Shown in pieces: positions 8,060 through 15,292 of a stretch of 15,657 nt of DNA. A program made the translations under genes and the position numbers. The stretch is from DASUZB01 sp036377075 (GTDB taxonomy: Bacteria > Actinomycetota > CALGFH01), in the NCBI GenBank assembly GCA_036377075.1, contig DASUZB010000030.1, positions 1-15,657 of the forward strand. The letters run 5' to 3'. The first letter of the stretch is position 1. The number at the start of each line of letters is the position of its first letter. The notes under the pieces were generated by a model. That model was not told the origin of the DNA, did not search any database, and was given only the letters and a program-made list of their open reading frames with translations.

Positions 8060-8079
8060 GATCGGTCGTACGACCGATC
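8060..8079. promoter_or_regulatory. Palindromic operator site 2 (20 bp, perfect)
   Basis: GATCGGTCGTACGACCGATC is a perfect 20-bp palindrome covering the predicted transcription start and lying 20 nt before the start codon. Its 14-bp core (8063-8076) differs from that of site 1 (8010-8023) by a single base. The centres are 53 bp apart, close to five helical turns, so two bound repressors would lie on the same DNA face. Confidence 0.75.
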
Positions 8080-8099
8080 GATGGAGGAGCCGGGGAACG

Positions 8100-10193
8100 A
8101 TGCGTGCCTGCCAACCGACCCGTGACGGCTACGTGGAGCGCGGCGGGGTCAAGGTCCACTACGAGGTGTTCGGCGACGGCGAGCCGACGGTGCTGCTGCT
8201 GCCGACCTGGTCGATCGTCCACTCGCGGCACTGGAAGATGCAGGTCCCCTACCTGGCGCGGCACTGCCGCGTGGTCACCTTCGACGGCCGCGGCAACGGG
8301 CTCTCCGACCGGCCGACCGAGCCCGAGGCGTACGCCGAGCCCGAGTTCGCCGCCGACGCGCTGGCGGTGATGGACGCGACCCAGACCGCTCGCGCGGTGG
8401 TCGTCGGCTTCTCGATGGGCGCGCACCGGGGCCTGCTGCTGGCCGCGAACCATCCCGACCGGGTCGAGGGGGCCGTGTTCATCGGTCCGAACTACCCGGG
8501 CGGCGGCGAGCCGTTGCCGGCGCGGACGGTGTACTCCTGGGAGGACGAGCTCGACACCGACGAGGGCTGGGCCAAGCACAACCGCCACTACTGGCTCCGC
8601 GACTACGAGGGCTACCTCGAGTTCTTCATGTCGACGATGTTTCCCGAGCCGCACTCGACCAAGCCGATCGAGGACACCATCGGCTGGGGGCTCGAGACGA
8701 CCCCAGAGACGCTCGCGCTCACCTGCTTGGCGCCGTTCATGGAACCCGGCGAGGCGCGCGAGCTCGCCCGGCGCGTCCGCTGCCCGGTGCTGGTGATCCA
8801 CGGCGACCAGGACGGGCAGGCCTCGGTGACCCGCGGGACCGCCCTCGCCGAGCACACGGGCGGCCGGCTGGTCCTGATGGAGGGCTCCGGCCACGCCCCG
8901 CACGTCCGTGACCCGGTCAGGGTCAACCTGCTGCTGCGTGAGTTCGTCAAGCCGACGCCGCCGCCCAGGCGCTGGGTGCGCGGCAAGTCCCGCCGCAAGC
9001 GCGCCCTCTACATCTCCTCCCCGATCGGCCTGGGCCACGCCCAGCGCGACGTCGCCATCGCCGCCGAGCTGCGCAAGCTCCACCCAGACCTGGAAATCGA
9101 CTGGCTCGCCCAGCACCCGGTGACCAAGGTCCTGGAGGCGAACGGTGAGCGCATCCACCCCGCCAGCGCGTACCTGGCCAACGAGTCCGGCCACATCGAG
9201 TCGGAGTCGGCCGAGCACGACCTGCACTGCTTCCAGGCGATCCGCCGCATGGACGAGATCCTGCTGGCCAACTTCCTGGTCTTCCACGAGGTCGTCGCCG
9301 GGGAGGCTTACGACCTGGTGGTCGGCGACGAGGCCTGGGACGTCGACTACTACTGGCACGAGAACCCCGAGCTGAAGCGGACCGCCTACGCGTGGATGAC
9401 CGACTTCGTCGGCTGGCTGCCGATGCCCGACGGCGGCGAGCGCGAGGCGGACGTCACCGCCGACTACAACGCCGAGATGATCGAGCACATCGCCCGCTTC
9501 CCCCGGTTGCGGGACCGGGCGATCTTCGTCGGCGACCCCGACGACGTCGTCCCCGACGCCTTCGGGCCCGACCTGCCGCTGATCCGCGAGTGGACCGAGG
9601 CCAACTACGCCTTCGCCGGCTACGTCAGCGGGTTCGACCCCGCCCAGCTCGGCGGCACCGAGGCCCTGCGGACCGAGCTCGGCTACCACCCCGACGAGCG
9701 GGTCTGCGTCGTCTCCGTCGGCGGGTCAGGCGTCGGCGGCCACCTGCTGCGCCGGGTGATCGAGGCGTTCCCGGAGGCCAAGCGGCGGGTTCCAGCCCTG
9801 CGGATGGTGGTGGTCGCCGGCCCGAGGATCGACCCGGCCAGCCTCCCCGCCCACGACGGGCTGGAGATCCGCGCGTTCGTGCCACGGTTGTACCGGCACT
9901 TCGCCGCCTGCGACCTGGCGGTGGTGCAGGGCGGCCTGACCACCTGCATGGAGCTGACGGCCAACCGGCGGCCGTTCCTGTACTTCCCGCTGCGCCACCA
10001 CTTCGAGCAGAACTTCCACGTGCGCCACCGGCTGGACCGCTACCACGCCGGCCGGCGGATGGACTTCGCCAGCGCCACGCCCGAGGTGATCGCCGAGACG
10101 ATCGCCGCCGAGGTCGGCCGCCAGGTCGACTACCGGCCGGTCGAGACCGACGGCGCCGCCCGCGCCGCCGCCCTCATCGCCGAGCTCATCTGA
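8100..10193 (+). CDS. Alpha/beta hydrolase fused to GT-B glycosyltransferase
   Basis: A single 697-aa frame with two enzyme modules. Residues 1-285 form an alpha/beta hydrolase: nucleophile elbow GFSMG with S105, acid D238 in HGDQDG, and H265 in GSGHAPH, so the Ser-Asp-His triad looks complete. A basic, Pro-rich linker (about 285-301, PTPPPRRWVRGKSRRKR) follows. Residues 302-697 resemble UDP-glycosyltransferase/MurG-like GT-B enzymes: Gly-rich GLGHAQRD (310-317), donor-side loop GGSGVGG (541-547), and GGLTTCMELTANRRPF with E618 for the ribose, then EQN at 636-638 where family members have a DQ-type motif. The ATG at 8100 follows GGAGGAG (8083-8089). No internal start with a ribosome site precedes the second module. 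The protein is probably cytosolic; no signal peptide or membrane segment. Substrates are unknown. Inference: hydrolysis and glycosylation of one small molecule or of related ones, induced through the upstream operators. Confidence 0.85.
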   Translation: MRACQPTRDGYVERGGVKVHYEVFGDGEPTVLLLPTWSIVHSRHWKMQVPYLARHCRVVTFDGRGNGLSDRPTEPEAYAEPEFAADALAVMDATQTARAVVVGFSMGAHRGLLLAANHPDRVEGAVFIGPNYPGGGEPLPARTVYSWEDELDTDEGWAKHNRHYWLRDYEGYLEFFMSTMFPEPHSTKPIEDTIGWGLETTPETLALTCLAPFMEPGEARELARRVRCPVLVIHGDQDGQASVTRGTALAEHTGGRLVLMEGSGHAPHVRDPVRVNLLLREFVKPTPPPRRWVRGKSRRKRALYISSPIGLGHAQRDVAIAAELRKLHPDLEIDWLAQHPVTKVLEANGERIHPASAYLANESGHIESESAEHDLHCFQAIRRMDEILLANFLVFHEVVAGEAYDLVVGDEAWDVDYYWHENPELKRTAYAWMTDFVGWLPMPDGGEREADVTADYNAEMIEHIARFPRLRDRAIFVGDPDDVVPDAFGPDLPLIREWTEANYAFAGYVSGFDPAQLGGTEALRTELGYHPDERVCVVSVGGSGVGGHLLRRVIEAFPEAKRRVPALRMVVVAGPRIDPASLPAHDGLEIRAFVPRLYRHFAACDLAVVQGGLTTCMELTANRRPFLYFPLRHHFEQNFHVRHRLDRYHAGRRMDFASATPEVIAETIAAEVGRQVDYRPVETDGAARAAALIAELI

Positions 10194-10201
10194 GGGACGC
10201 C

Positions 10202-10228
10202 CAGGGGCGGCCAGCTGGCCGCCCCCTG
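10202..10228. terminator. GC-rich palindrome between convergent genes, likely bidirectional terminator
   Basis: GGGGCGGCCAG (10204-10214) and CTGGCCGCCCC (10215-10225) form a perfect 22-bp dyad, extendable by CAG/CTG with one bulged C. It lies 10 nt after the fusion-gene stop and about 37 nt from the stop of the convergent sialidase-like gene. There is no T-run, as is usual for actinobacterial terminators. Confidence 0.6.
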
Positions 10229-10264
10229 TCGCTTGCCGGTGACCCGAGGTCGCCGGGCCCGCGG

Positions 10265-11995
10265 TCAGGCGGGGAGCCGCCTGGTGTAGATGTCCGAGCC
10301 CGGGCCGACCGTGACGAGCCGGCGCGGGTCCGGTGAGCCGGGCGCGAAGCTCGGGTTGCGGCTGTCCACCCAGACCGGGTGGGCCATGCCGTCCGACCCC
10401 ACCGCCAGGCCCGAGTAGTCCCCGAAGAAGGTCGAGAACGGCACCGTCGCGCTGGCGGGGAACTCGGCCGGCGGCGGCATCGAGGCGTCGGTCACGCGCA
10501 CGTGGGCGCCGTTGCCGCGCCGCAGGGTGACGTCCATCTGCCCGCTCGACTGGTCGTCGCCGTACTTCCGGTCGTAGTACGAGGAGGCCAGCTTGCCGCC
10601 GGGCGTGAGCGCCGCCCACTGCCACCACTGGTCGGCCAGGTGGCCGCCAGCGCGCTCGTCGCTCACCGATGGCAGCGCGGCCACCGGGGTGCTGCCGCCG
10701 GTGAAGCTGGCCCCGCCGTCGGACGAGGTGCTCAGCACGATGTCGTTGTTGCAGCCGTCCACCACCCCGACGCCCTGGTAGGTGTTGAGCCCGGTGGTGG
10801 CGCTGACGCCGGCCGGGGTGCAGTTGCCCAGCGCCGGGTTGGAGTGCCGGTTGACGTAGCTGCCGAGGGTGACGAGCACCGTGTCGTTGCTCGGGGCGAC
10901 CCCGACCGGGTAGTTGGTGGCGCGGAAGATGTTGCGGTTGGACAGCGGCGCGGTCGGCACGCAGGGCCGGCCGGCGTTCGCGCCGGTGTAGGTGAGGCAG
11001 TCGGGCAGGTCGTAGTAGTCCGACACCTTCACCGGGCCGCCGAAGCTGGCGCCGCCGTCGGTCGACTTCACGATCAGCATCTGGCTGTGGTTGTCGGCCG
11101 GGTCGGCGAGCGCGTTGTTGAAGTTCTGGAACACCACGTAGAGGTCGCCGTTGGGCGCCACGAACGGCTGCGGGAAATGGGTGGCGTTGCAGGTGCCGGG
11201 CGGCGAGCCGTCGAAGGTGACCGGGCACAGGCTGGCGGAGGTGCCCGTGATCGTGCCGGTCAGGTGCCAGGTCGCCCCCGCGTCGTCGGAGTAGGCGAAG
11301 GAGACCGGGTTGGCGGTGAAGGCCGCGTTGTACTCCACCCAGGCCACGTAGATGCGGTCGCGGAAGCGGCTGTGGGCGCCCGTGTCGACGGTCATGTACG
11401 GCTTGTCGAGCAGGCCGATCGCGCCCAGCCCGTCCTCCTGCTTGACCAGGCTGCCCGGGAAGCTCCAGGAGGCGCCGCCGTCGGTGGAGCGGTACAGGAA
11501 CAGGCCGCTGGCGAAGCTGTTGACGTCGCTGGTGGGGGCGAACCGGTCGAAGGCGAGGCAGAAGTAGTATGCCGTGCCCTTGGAGTCGAACGCCACCGAC
11601 GGGTCGCCGTTGGTGCTCCAGTAGTGCCGCTGGCCGCCGCTGAGCCCGGGGGTGGTGAAGCCGGCCGGGACCAGCTCGCTGCCGAAGTGGCGCCCGCCGT
11701 CGAGGCTGAAGTCGGCGCCGCAGGCGGCGTCGCCGCGCCGGTAGTCGTTCTGCCCCGCGAGCACCCGGCGCGGGTGGCCCGGGTCGACCGCGGCGGTGGG
11801 CTCGTTCTGTCCCTGCCCGCGGCCTGGCAGCAGGCTGGCGTTGGTGCAGTCCTGGTTGGCCCTGACGTTGGTGGCCGAGGAATCCGGGCAGCCGCTGGTG
11901 CCGTCGACCGACGGCGGGATCGCCCCTGCCGCGGTGGCGGCCTGGGTGCGGTTGCGGACGGCGGCCAGCGCGATCGCGAGGTGGCGGCGGTGCAT
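10265..11995 (-). CDS. Sialidase-like BNR/Asp-box repeat protein
   Basis: A 576-aa protein with five Asp-box motifs (S-x-D-x-G-x-x-W/F) near residues 97, 170, 236, 311 and 424, the marks of sialidase-type beta-propellers. The motifs sit in blade turns and do not prove catalysis; I cannot identify the arginine triad and Tyr/Glu pair of true sialidases, so exo-sialidase activity is unproven. Ten cysteines, including close pairs (C257/C269, C333/C345), suggest disulfides and an exported protein. The ATG at 11995 has AAGGGAG (12001-12007) 5 nt upstream. The N-terminus MHRRHLAIALAAV looks like the beginning of a signal peptide, but the hydrophobic run is very short and is broken by RNR before TAAGA. 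Downstream of the HAD gene by 102 nt; it may have its own promoter. Alternatives: glycoside-binding or other Asp-box propeller, or polysaccharide lyase-like scaffold. Confidence 0.75.
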   Translation of the reverse strand: MHRRHLAIALAAVRNRTQAATAAGAIPPSVDGTSGCPDSSATNVRANQDCTNASLLPGRGQGQNEPTAAVDPGHPRRVLAGQNDYRRGDAACGADFSLDGGRHFGSELVPAGFTTPGLSGGQRHYWSTNGDPSVAFDSKGTAYYFCLAFDRFAPTSDVNSFASGLFLYRSTDGGASWSFPGSLVKQEDGLGAIGLLDKPYMTVDTGAHSRFRDRIYVAWVEYNAAFTANPVSFAYSDDAGATWHLTGTITGTSASLCPVTFDGSPPGTCNATHFPQPFVAPNGDLYVVFQNFNNALADPADNHSQMLIVKSTDGGASFGGPVKVSDYYDLPDCLTYTGANAGRPCVPTAPLSNRNIFRATNYPVGVAPSNDTVLVTLGSYVNRHSNPALGNCTPAGVSATTGLNTYQGVGVVDGCNNDIVLSTSSDGGASFTGGSTPVAALPSVSDERAGGHLADQWWQWAALTPGGKLASSYYDRKYGDDQSSGQMDVTLRRGNGAHVRVTDASMPPPAEFPASATVPFSTFFGDYSGLAVGSDGMAHPVWVDSRNPSFAPGSPDPRRLVTVGPGSDIYTRRLPA

Positions 11996-12097
11996 GCTCG
12001 CTCCCTTCCGCACGAAGGTCCGCATCGGGGGGCAAGTCAATCTACGAGGCATTTGGCTGTCAATGGGTGGCTCATTAGGATTTGGCGAGGCGCGCGC

Positions 12098-12892
12098 TCA
12101 GCCGCGCGGCACGCCGGCGAACTCGGCCAGGTCGGCGCAGACCAGGTCGGGGCGGACCGCCGAGGCGGCGGCCTCCGCGGCCGTGGTGGTGCCGCTGAGC
12201 ACCAGCACGCCGGCCATGCCGGCGCGCTGGGCGCCGGCCACGTCGGCGTCGAGCCGGTCGCCGACCATCGCCGCCCTGCCGCCGCCGAGCAGCTCCCTGG
12301 CGGCCTCGAAGATCGGCGGCTCCGGCTTGCCGGCGACGACCGCCCGCACCCCGCCGGCCACCTCCACCGAGGCGAGGAACGGGCCGGTGGCCGGCGCCGG
12401 GCCGTCCGGGGTCGGGAAGATCGGGTCGCGGCCGGCGCCGTAGAGGCGCGCCCCGGCGCGCAGCGCCCTGGTCGCCATGGTCAGCTCGGCGTAGCCGAGG
12501 TCGGCGGAGCCGCCGACCACCACCACGTCGACCGCGCCCGGCGCCGCGCCGTCCCCGGCGACCAGCCCGGCCGCCAGCACCTCGGAGCGGAACGAGTCGG
12601 TGCCCAGCACCAGCGCCCGCGCCCCGGCGAGGCCGTCGGCGGCGAGCAGCCGGGCCAGGGCGATGCCCGGGGTGACCACGTCGGCGGCGTGGGCGGGCAC
12701 GCCGATGCGCGTCAGCCGGGCGGCGTACTCGGCCCGGGTCCGCGCCGGGTCGTTGGTCAGGAACCCGACCCGCTGGCCGCGCGAGCGCAGCGCGGCGACC
12801 GCGCCCGGCGAGCCGGGCACCACCTGGTGGCCGACGTAGATGGTGCCGTCCAGGTCGAGCAGGACGAGCTCGAACGGGTCGGAGGGGGCCAT
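12098..12892 (-). CDS. HAD-IIA family phosphatase (NagD/phosphoglycolate phosphatase-like)
   Basis: A 264-aa haloacid dehalogenase-superfamily hydrolase with all four motifs: DLDGT with nucleophile D13 and acid/base D15, TND at 46-48, K189 in GKPEP, and GDRLDAD at 211-217. The cap between motifs II and III is the C2a type of NagD and 4-nitrophenylphosphatase relatives. It hydrolyses phosphate monoesters; family members act on sugar phosphates, nucleotides, glycerol-3-phosphate or 2-phosphoglycolate, and the substrate here is not predictable. The ATG lies 7 nt after the gcvT stop, with TAAGGG formed by the gcvT stop region as ribosome site, so translation is probably coupled. It is the last gene of the four-gene run. 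A housecleaning role alongside glycine metabolism (for example phosphoglycolate to glycolate) is inference only. Confidence 0.88.
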   Translation of the reverse strand: MAPSDPFELVLLDLDGTIYVGHQVVPGSPGAVAALRSRGQRVGFLTNDPARTRAEYAARLTRIGVPAHAADVVTPGIALARLLAADGLAGARALVLGTDSFRSEVLAAGLVAGDGAAPGAVDVVVVGGSADLGYAELTMATRALRAGARLYGAGRDPIFPTPDGPAPATGPFLASVEVAGGVRAVVAGKPEPPIFEAARELLGGGRAAMVGDRLDADVAGAQRAGMAGVLVLSGTTTAAEAAASAVRPDLVCADLAEFAGVPRG

Positions 12893-12899
12893 GAGGCCC

Positions 12900-13988
12900 T
12901 TACTTGGGCGAGGCGTCCACGAACGGCGGGCGGGTGACCCGCGCCGTGCCGCGGCGCCCGCGCACGTCCACCTGCAGCTCGGTGTCCGGCGCCGCGGCCT
13001 CGCGCAGCACGTAGGCCATGGCGATGCCCTGGCGCAGGGTCGGCGAGAAGGTGCCGCTGGTGATCTCGCCGACGGGCTCCTCGTCGCGCAGCACGGCCAT
13101 GCCGTGCCGCGGGATCAGCCGGTCGGTCGAGGCGAGCCCGACCAGCAGCCGCTCGGTGCCCGCCGACTTGATCGCCAGCAGCGCGTCGCGGCCGCGGAAG
13201 TCGCCCTTGTCCATGGCGACGGCCCAGCCGAGCCGGGCCGAGAGCGGGTCGGTGTCGCGGGAGATGTCGTTGCCGTGCAGGGCGTAGCCCATCTCCAGCC
13301 GCAGGGTGTCGCGGGCGCCGAGGCCGACGGGCACGACCCCGAGCGGGGCGCCGCGGCGGTGCAGCTCGTCCCAGACGCGCTCGGCGGCGTCGCCGGGCAC
13401 GAGCAGCTCGAAGCCCCGCTCGCCGGTGTAGCCGGTGCGGCACAGCCGCACCGGGACCCCCTCGAAGGCCACCGCCGCCATGTGCATGTAGGCCAGGGTG
13501 GCGGCCTCGGCGAACAGCTCGCCGACCAGCTCCGGGGCGCGCGGGCCCTGCACCGCCAGCACGGCGACGTCCGGCCGCGGCGTGACCTCGGTTCCGGGCG
13601 CGGCCGAGGCGCGCACCTGGTCGGCGACGGCCGGCCAGTTGGCCGCGTTCGGAACCAGCAGGTAGCCGTCCTGCTCGCGGTAGACGATCAGGTCGTCGAC
13701 GATGCCGCCGCGCTCGTCCAGGCAGAGGGTGTACTGGGCGGCGCCGGCGTCCTTGAGCCGGTCCAGGTCGTTGGTCAGGGCGTGCTGCAGCGCGTCGTGG
13801 GCGCCCCGCCCCTCGACCTCGACCTTGCCGAGGTGGGTGAGGTCGAAGACGCCGACCGCCTCGCGCACCGCCCGGTGCTCGGACAGGGTGCCGGCGTACT
13901 CGATCGGCATCTCCCAGCCGGCGAACGGGGCCATCTTGGCACCCAGGCGCCGGTGCACGGCGTCCAGCGGCGATCGCTTCAGGGTCAC
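12900..13988 (-). CDS. gcvT: Aminomethyltransferase (glycine cleavage system T-protein)
   Basis: A 362-aa T-protein, which releases ammonia from the aminomethyl-lipoyl H-protein and transfers the one-carbon unit to tetrahydrofolate, giving 5,10-methylene-THF. Seen: FAGWEMPIEY near 22-31, FDLTHLGK (48-55) in place of the common FDVSHMG, GGIVDDLIVY at 94-103 with the folate-site Asp98, the VPNAANW loop, and RTGYTGERGFEL. Length matches the family (about 365). It starts with GTG at 13988, overlapping the TGA of the upstream gene (GTGA), and has GAGGAG 8 nt before it. H- and P-protein genes are not in the window. Related folate enzymes (YgfZ, sarcosine dehydrogenase domains) are less likely given the standard T-protein motifs and length. 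Confidence 0.92.
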   Translation of the reverse strand: MTLKRSPLDAVHRRLGAKMAPFAGWEMPIEYAGTLSEHRAVREAVGVFDLTHLGKVEVEGRGAHDALQHALTNDLDRLKDAGAAQYTLCLDERGGIVDDLIVYREQDGYLLVPNAANWPAVADQVRASAAPGTEVTPRPDVAVLAVQGPRAPELVGELFAEAATLAYMHMAAVAFEGVPVRLCRTGYTGERGFELLVPGDAAERVWDELHRRGAPLGVVPVGLGARDTLRLEMGYALHGNDISRDTDPLSARLGWAVAMDKGDFRGRDALLAIKSAGTERLLVGLASTDRLIPRHGMAVLRDEEPVGEITSGTFSPTLRQGIAMAYVLREAAAPDTELQVDVRGRRGTARVTRPPFVDASPK

Positions 13989-14536
13989 CTGTCGGTCTCC
14001 TCGGTCGCGGACGGGTCAGGAGGGCTGGGCGGGGTCGGCGAACTGGGGGGGGTCCGGGGGGGCGCTGTTTGCCCCCCGGTGGGTCGGCCTGCCCCCCCGG
14101 TGGGTCGGCGCTCCCCGGAGGATCGGGGCGGTCTAGGCGTCCGGCTGGGCGGCCGCGAGGTCCGCACCGGCGGGCCGCCGGGGTCGCGCAACAGGCGCTC
14201 GCCGCCGGCGGCCTTGAGGCGCGCGTTGTAGGCGCGCATGCGCTCGGGGTAGCCGACGATCTGCACGTCGTAGACGGGCACGCTGAGCTCGTGGGCGAGC
14301 CGCCGCACCACCTTGGGCGAGCCGACCCGGCGCCGGATCCACTCGCCGTCGGTGGCGATCGCCACCGCGGTGGTGTCGGTCACCATCGTCTCCGGCTCGA
14401 CGTAGAGCTCCACCCCGACCCGGCTACGGGCGAATCCGCGCAGGTCGTCGAGGTCGTCCGGGGTCGCCTCGCGGTCCATCGAGGCGACCTTGCTGCCCCG
14501 GCCGCGGCGGATGCGCAGCCTGTCGAGGAAGCTCAT
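13985..14536 (-). CDS. Conserved actinobacterial protein with low-complexity tail
   Basis: 183 aa. Residues about 25-115 look like a compact conserved domain (VTDTTAVAIATDGEWIRRRVGS, then SVPVYDVQIVGYPERMRAYN) that I have seen, without function, in other actinobacteria, often loosely called oxidoreductase. No catalytic motif, cofactor site, signal or membrane segment is visible. Residues 118-183 are an Arg/Pro/Ser/Thr-rich disordered tail encoded by homopolymeric G and C runs and an in-frame 21-bp repeat. The start ATG overlaps the TGA of the CBS gene (ATGA) and its own TGA overlaps the gcvT GTG, so it is translationally coupled on both sides. A role linked to its operon partners is plausible but unsupported. 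The tail's true length could be affected by sequencing error in the homopolymers, though the frame ends exactly at the overlap with gcvT, which supports it. Confidence 0.72.
   Translation of the reverse strand: MSFLDRLRIRRGRGSKVASMDREATPDDLDDLRGFARSRVGVELYVEPETMVTDTTAVAIATDGEWIRRRVGSPKVVRRLAHELSVPVYDVQIVGYPERMRAYNARLKAAGGERLLRDPGGPPVRTSRPPSRTPRPPRSSGERRPTGGAGRPTGGQTAPPRTPPSSPTPPSPPDPSATEETDR
14072..14109. repeat. In-frame tandem repeat with G/C homopolymers
   Basis: The 17-bp unit CCCCCCGGTGGGTCGGC occurs at 14072-14088 and 14093-14109, period 21 bp, encoding a seven-residue repeat (GRPTGG plus A or Q) in the minus-strand protein. Nearby are runs of eight G (14045-14052), seven G (14056-14062) and seven C (14092-14098). 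Such tracts are slippage-prone. Confidence 0.8.
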
Positions 14537-15000
14537 TCGCGCTCTGGCGGCGGGACCGGCTCGGTGCGGTGCACCATCGACAGCACCTGCCTGGTCAGCT
14601 CGACGTGGGCAGGCTCGCGCGCCTCGGCCATGTCGCGGACGCTGAAGCGCACCAGGTCGCGCATCGAGATGATGCCGGCCAGGCCCTCGTCGGAGATGAC
14701 CGGCAGGTGGCGGACCTTCGCCCTGGTCATCTCCTGCGCCGCCTCCTCGATCGAGGCGTCGGGGCCGATGGTGATCAGGTCGTCGGTGAGCGCCTCGTGG
14801 GCGGCGACGTTCTTGGGGTCCTCCCCGGCACCGACCACCCGCAGGATGTCCCGCTCGGTGAGGATGCCGAGGACGCGGTCGTCCTCGAGCACGATGACCG
14901 AGCCGATCCCCTTGGCGTCCATCAGGCTGGCGACGTCGGCCACGTTGTACTCGGGCCCGACCGTGACGAGGTCCGTGGTCATGATCTCCGTGATGTCCAC
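14533..15000 (-). CDS. Tandem CBS-domain protein
   Basis: 155 aa made almost wholly of two CBS domains (about residues 7-57 and 70-122), with typical motifs: MTTDLVTVGPEYNVADVASL, GIGSVIVLEDD, GILTERDIL, then the second copy VRHLPVISDEGLAGIISMRDL. A CBS pair (Bateman module) binds adenosyl ligands such as AMP, ATP or SAM and usually regulates a partner. No catalytic domain is attached. The GTG at 15000 is chosen because a near-perfect AAGGAGGA (15007-15014) lies 6 nt upstream; the long in-frame extension upstream is not protein-like. It is the first gene of the coupled run CBS, conserved protein, gcvT and HAD phosphatase, and may sense energy or methyl status for them (inference). The soluble stand-alone form is common in actinobacteria and often stress-related. 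Confidence 0.88.
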   Translation of the reverse strand: MDITEIMTTDLVTVGPEYNVADVASLMDAKGIGSVIVLEDDRVLGILTERDILRVVGAGEDPKNVAAHEALTDDLITIGPDASIEEAAQEMTRAKVRHLPVISDEGLAGIISMRDLVRFSVRDMAEAREPAHVELTRQVLSMVHRTEPVPPPERE

Positions 15001-15207
15001 GAGCAGTCCTCCTTCGTCGCAGCGCCCGCGCGCTGCAGAATTCGGTCCAGCTTCACGGACCGGACACGCGTGCCGGGCGGAACCTTGAGCGTACCGTAGG
15101 GCCGTCGGCCGGACCACGGGGAGGCCCGGTTCGGCGCGCCGGTCTACCGTGCCACCAGGCGTTTGCCGGCACCCCAGCGGGGGCAGCGCCTTGGGTGGGT
15201 CGATCGA
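15001..15207. other. Left half of the 420-bp divergent intergenic region
   Basis: No gene recognised. It must hold the promoter of the minus-strand CBS-gcvT run; possible minus-strand -10 boxes TACGCT (15088-15093) and TACGGT (15093-15098) lack a clear -35. A small hairpin can form between GTGCC (15149-15153) and GGCAC (15168-15172), with an inner GGC-GTTT-GCC. Confidence 0.4.
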
Positions 15208-15213
15208 TACACT
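15208..15213 (+). promoter_or_regulatory. Candidate -10 box for the rightmost gene
   Basis: TACACT fits the actinobacterial -10 pattern and would start transcription near 15220, giving a leader of about 200 nt before the GTG at 15421. No good -35 is present at the usual spacing, so this is weak. Confidence 0.35.
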
Positions 15214-15272
15214 GCGCCGAGGTGTCCGTGCAGGCCCGTGCAGGATGGTGGCCCACCGCCGCACGCCACTTT

Positions 15273-15292
15273 GGGGTTTAGGTTTAGGGAGG
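15273..15292 (+). repeat. Telomere-like G-rich repeat, possible two-layer G-quadruplex
   Basis: GGGG, TTTA, GG, TTTA, GGG, A, GG in succession gives four G-tracts separated by short loops. It sits in the presumed leader, directly before the closing helix of the long stem and sharing its last two G with it, so both structures could not form fully at once. Confidence 0.5.

Noticed and set aside
12039..12063. Perfect minus-strand TTGACA (12058-12063) before the sialidase-like gene, with TAGATT (12039-12044) as a possible -10
   Set aside because: The spacing is only 13 nt, too short for a normal sigma-70 promoter, and no other -10 fits at 16-18 nt. A promoter is likely in this 102-nt gap but I cannot place it.
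10379..12937. Long plus-strand open frames opposite the sialidase-like and HAD genes
   Set aside because: Composition is that of an antisense shadow; the minus-strand genes have motifs, ribosome sites and normal lengths.
15088..15098. Minus-strand TACGCT/TACGGT as -10 boxes for the CBS-gcvT run
   Set aside because: Plausible hexamers but no supporting -35 box; too frequent in such DNA to call as a promoter.
15224..15244. Short direct repeat CCGTGCAGG twice in the divergent intergenic region
   Set aside because: Only two 9-bp copies, no symmetry and no spacing that suggests a binding site; could be chance in GC-rich DNA.
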